Below, piece by piece: positions 7,316 to 8,276 of a stretch of DNA of 8,276 bases. Position 1 is the stretch's first letter. Every line of letters begins with the position of its first letter. The DNA is from an uncultured Collinsella sp. GTDB lineage: Bacteria > Actinomycetota > Coriobacteriia > Coriobacteriales > Coriobacteriaceae. Below the pieces are notes generated by a model that was not told where the DNA came from, ran no database searches, and worked only from the letters and a program-made list of their open reading frames with translations. Position numbers and translations under genes: made by a program. The DNA lies in NCBI GenBank assembly GCA_902465465.1, contig CABQNF010000034.1, forward strand, positions 1-8,276, written 5' to 3'.

Positions 7316-7340
7316 CCCTCGGTAAACGGCAACAACCCTC
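7309..7340. repeat. Direct repeat CAACAACCC(C)TC, 21-bp period
   Basis: CAACAACCCCTC (7309-7320) and CAACAACCCTC (7330-7340) differ by one C and begin exactly 21 bp apart, about two helical turns. The first copy overlaps the right arm of the inverted repeat at 7300-7315. Such phasing is typical of tandem binding sites for a regulator; none is identified. Confidence 0.45.
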
Positions 7341-7357
7341 CGCGAAATCTTAAGGAA

Positions 7358-7777
7358 TTAAACAAACTGGTCGTCGGGCGCCATCAGAAGCTCGCCGTAT
7401 CGCTCCATCAGCCCGTCCCTCAACTGACAGAAAGCGGGAATATAGACGTTCAAGATGCGCTGAATCAAATCTTGAGCGAGCTTGTTGTCATAGATATGGA
7501 CGTTCGTATTGCGGTCTCTGAGCATATCTAGCCAGGCCGCCTCATCAATAAAGTCGTAGAATCGGTACGACTCCTTCAAGATGGCACGAGGAGACCCCGA
7601 CGCGGCAAGCGTGGCACCCTCATACTCGAGCAGACGCTTAAGGAGCTTCCAGCTCAGTTCAAATTGAAGATTAAACTTATTAATCAATCCACTCTGAACA
7701 AAATCATTGTTGAGATCCTGATTGGGCGCATCCTCAAGATTCGCCAAGGCACTGGCAAAGTTCTCATATTTTTTCAT
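7358..7777 (-). CDS. hepT: HEPN toxin of a MntA/HepT-type toxin-antitoxin pair (139 aa)
   Basis: This belongs to the HI0074-like nucleotidyltransferase substrate-binding/HEPN family. FELSWKLLKRLLEYEG (39-54) is the family's first helix signature. RNTNVHIY (89-96) matches the R-x4-H-x-Y motif of HepT toxins. In characterised pairs the Arg and His form the RNase active site, and the Tyr is AMPylated by the partner nucleotidyltransferase, which silences the toxin. Here all three residues (R89, H94, Y96) are present, so the toxin appears intact; activity on RNA is inferred. Length is normal for the family. Its ATG lies inside the end of the antitoxin gene (14-nt overlap) with only a weak Shine-Dalgarno, which points to translational coupling. 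The gene is markedly A/T-richer than the flanking genes (for example 7661-7685), a sign of lateral transfer. No clear terminator follows. Confidence 0.88.
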   Translation of the reverse strand: MKKYENFASALANLEDAPNQDLNNDFVQSGLINKFNLQFELSWKLLKRLLEYEGATLAASGSPRAILKESYRFYDFIDEAAWLDMLRDRNTNVHIYDNKLAQDLIQRILNVYIPAFCQLRDGLMERYGELLMAPDDQFV

Positions 7778-8051
7778 ACAGAATCACACCATCCCTGGCA
7801 ATTTCATCGAGCAATTGTTGCGATAAGGGCTCGTCGAGATTGACGACATCTACATCTAAAAGAGTATCAAGACGCTCCTCGATCAAATATGAGAAACGGC
7901 CGAAATCTCGGCAACCTGCTACAGCAATATCTATATCGCTCTTAGGCAAGTTGTCGCCTCGAGCGCGGGAACCAAACAGCACAACCTTCTCGGCGTCACA
8001 TTCCCGAGCAAAAACTTCAATTTGCTTATACACCTTGTCGAGAGATGTCAT
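7764..8051 (-). CDS. mntA: Minimal nucleotidyltransferase (MNT) antitoxin (95 aa)
   Basis: The protein carries the polymerase-beta-like nucleotidyltransferase signature G-S-x10-D-x-D: GSRARGDNLPKSDID (27-41), with D39 and D41 as metal ligands. A third acidic residue, in LLDVDVVNL (64-72), is most likely D68. All three catalytic carboxylates are retained, so it should be an active AMP-transferase. In characterised MntA/HepT pairs this enzyme modifies the HEPN toxin on the tyrosine of its R-x4-H-x-Y motif. The size of 95 residues is typical of stand-alone MNT proteins. The ATG at 8051 follows the stop of the Rrf2-type regulator gene by only 8 nt, with a short AGGG at 8058-8061 that overlaps that stop codon, so the pair probably depends on readthrough from the regulator's transcript. 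The hepT gene starts inside its last codons. Confidence 0.9.
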   Translation of the reverse strand: MTSLDKVYKQIEVFARECDAEKVVLFGSRARGDNLPKSDIDIAVAGCRDFGRFSYLIEERLDTLLDVDVVNLDEPLSQQLLDEIARDGVILYEKI

Positions 8052-8059
8052 TTGCAGCC

Positions 8060-8276
8060 CTACAGCTTAATGTCAAAGTTGATTTCGGGGACGGCGGCCA
8101 GGTCGGCCAACGTCACGCCGTCGACGTACTTTTCGATCACGTCGTCCAGACCGCGCCAGAACTTGACGGTCGAGCACAAATCGCTGCGGGTGCAGCTGTT
8201 GTCGATGCCATCGCACGCCACCGGAGCCGTGCTGCCCTCGACGGCGCGCAGGATGTCGCCAGCACGCACCTCGGCG
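8060..8276 (-). CDS. Rrf2/IscR-type transcriptional regulator, C-terminal part only
   Basis: Only the last 71 residues are inside the window; the N-terminal winged-helix domain is beyond the right edge. The visible part begins AEVRAGDILRAVEGSTAPV and continues with CDGIDNSCTRSDLC, then FWRGLDDVIEKYVDGVTLADLA. Together these are the usual C-terminal region of Rrf2-family proteins. The three cysteines are spaced C-x6-C-x5-C, close to the C-x5-C-x5-C cluster that binds an iron-sulfur centre in IscR. The regulator may therefore sense iron-sulfur status, nitric oxide or redox state; this is inference from family. It is the first visible gene of an operon with the mntA/hepT pair, 8 nt upstream of mntA. 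The GTG at 8269 is internal, since the frame stays open to the window edge. Confidence 0.85.
   Translation of the reverse strand, partial: AEVRAGDILRAVEGSTAPVACDGIDNSCTRSDLCSTVKFWRGLDDVIEKYVDGVTLADLAAVPEINFDIKL

Overview
The window looks like chromosomal DNA from a GC-rich Gram-positive anaerobe of the Coriobacteriia, most likely Collinsella or a close relative. This is inference from the high-GC codon use, the AAA-ATPase-like/PD-(D/E)XK protein, the sortase-anchored surface protein with a long acidic/lysine-rich stalk, and the glycosyltransferase repertoire. No rRNA or other marker gene is present, so the genus is not proven. No tRNA, rRNA, CRISPR array, insertion sequence or phage gene was seen.

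Layout. Positions 1-2142 hold two minus-strand family-2 (GT-A) glycosyltransferases in one operon. The upstream one starts with TTG behind a strong Shine-Dalgarno. The downstream one begins 6 nt after its stop and runs off the left edge. A 256-bp intergenic region (2143-2398) separates them from a divergent plus-strand glycosyltransferase at 2399-3418, which resembles galactofuranosyl- and rhamnosyltransferases. Together these suggest the edge of a cell-surface polysaccharide locus.

Convergent to that gene, 3443-5239 on the minus strand encodes an AAA-ATPase-like protein with a C-terminal PD-(D/E)XK-type domain. Several residues usually conserved in this family are replaced. Upstream of it lies a rho-independent terminator (about 5371-5409, minus) that ends the next gene. 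That gene (5442-7229, minus) encodes a secreted 595-residue surface protein. It has a signal peptide, an N-terminal domain with a lysozyme/transglycosylase-like Glu-Ser motif, about 250 residues of low-complexity stalk, a ten-Thr tract and a non-canonical MPKTG sorting signal.

The right end carries a compact minus-strand operon: the C-terminal part of an Rrf2/IscR-type regulator with three spaced cysteines, then a MntA-type minimal nucleotidyltransferase antitoxin 8 nt downstream, then a HepT-type HEPN toxin overlapping the antitoxin gene by 14 nt. The pair is visibly more A/T-rich than its neighbours, which suggests acquisition. The 128-bp gap between hepT and the surface-protein gene contains a perfect 6-bp inverted repeat and a direct repeat with 21-bp periodicity, possible control sites for the surface-protein gene.

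How the genes relate: the glycosyltransferases and the anchored surface protein both concern the cell envelope. The MntA/HepT pair is a self-contained toxin-antitoxin unit that probably shares a transcript with the Rrf2 regulator. I found no clearly new multi-gene system. The most unusual objects are the degenerate ATPase/nuclease-like protein and the surface protein.
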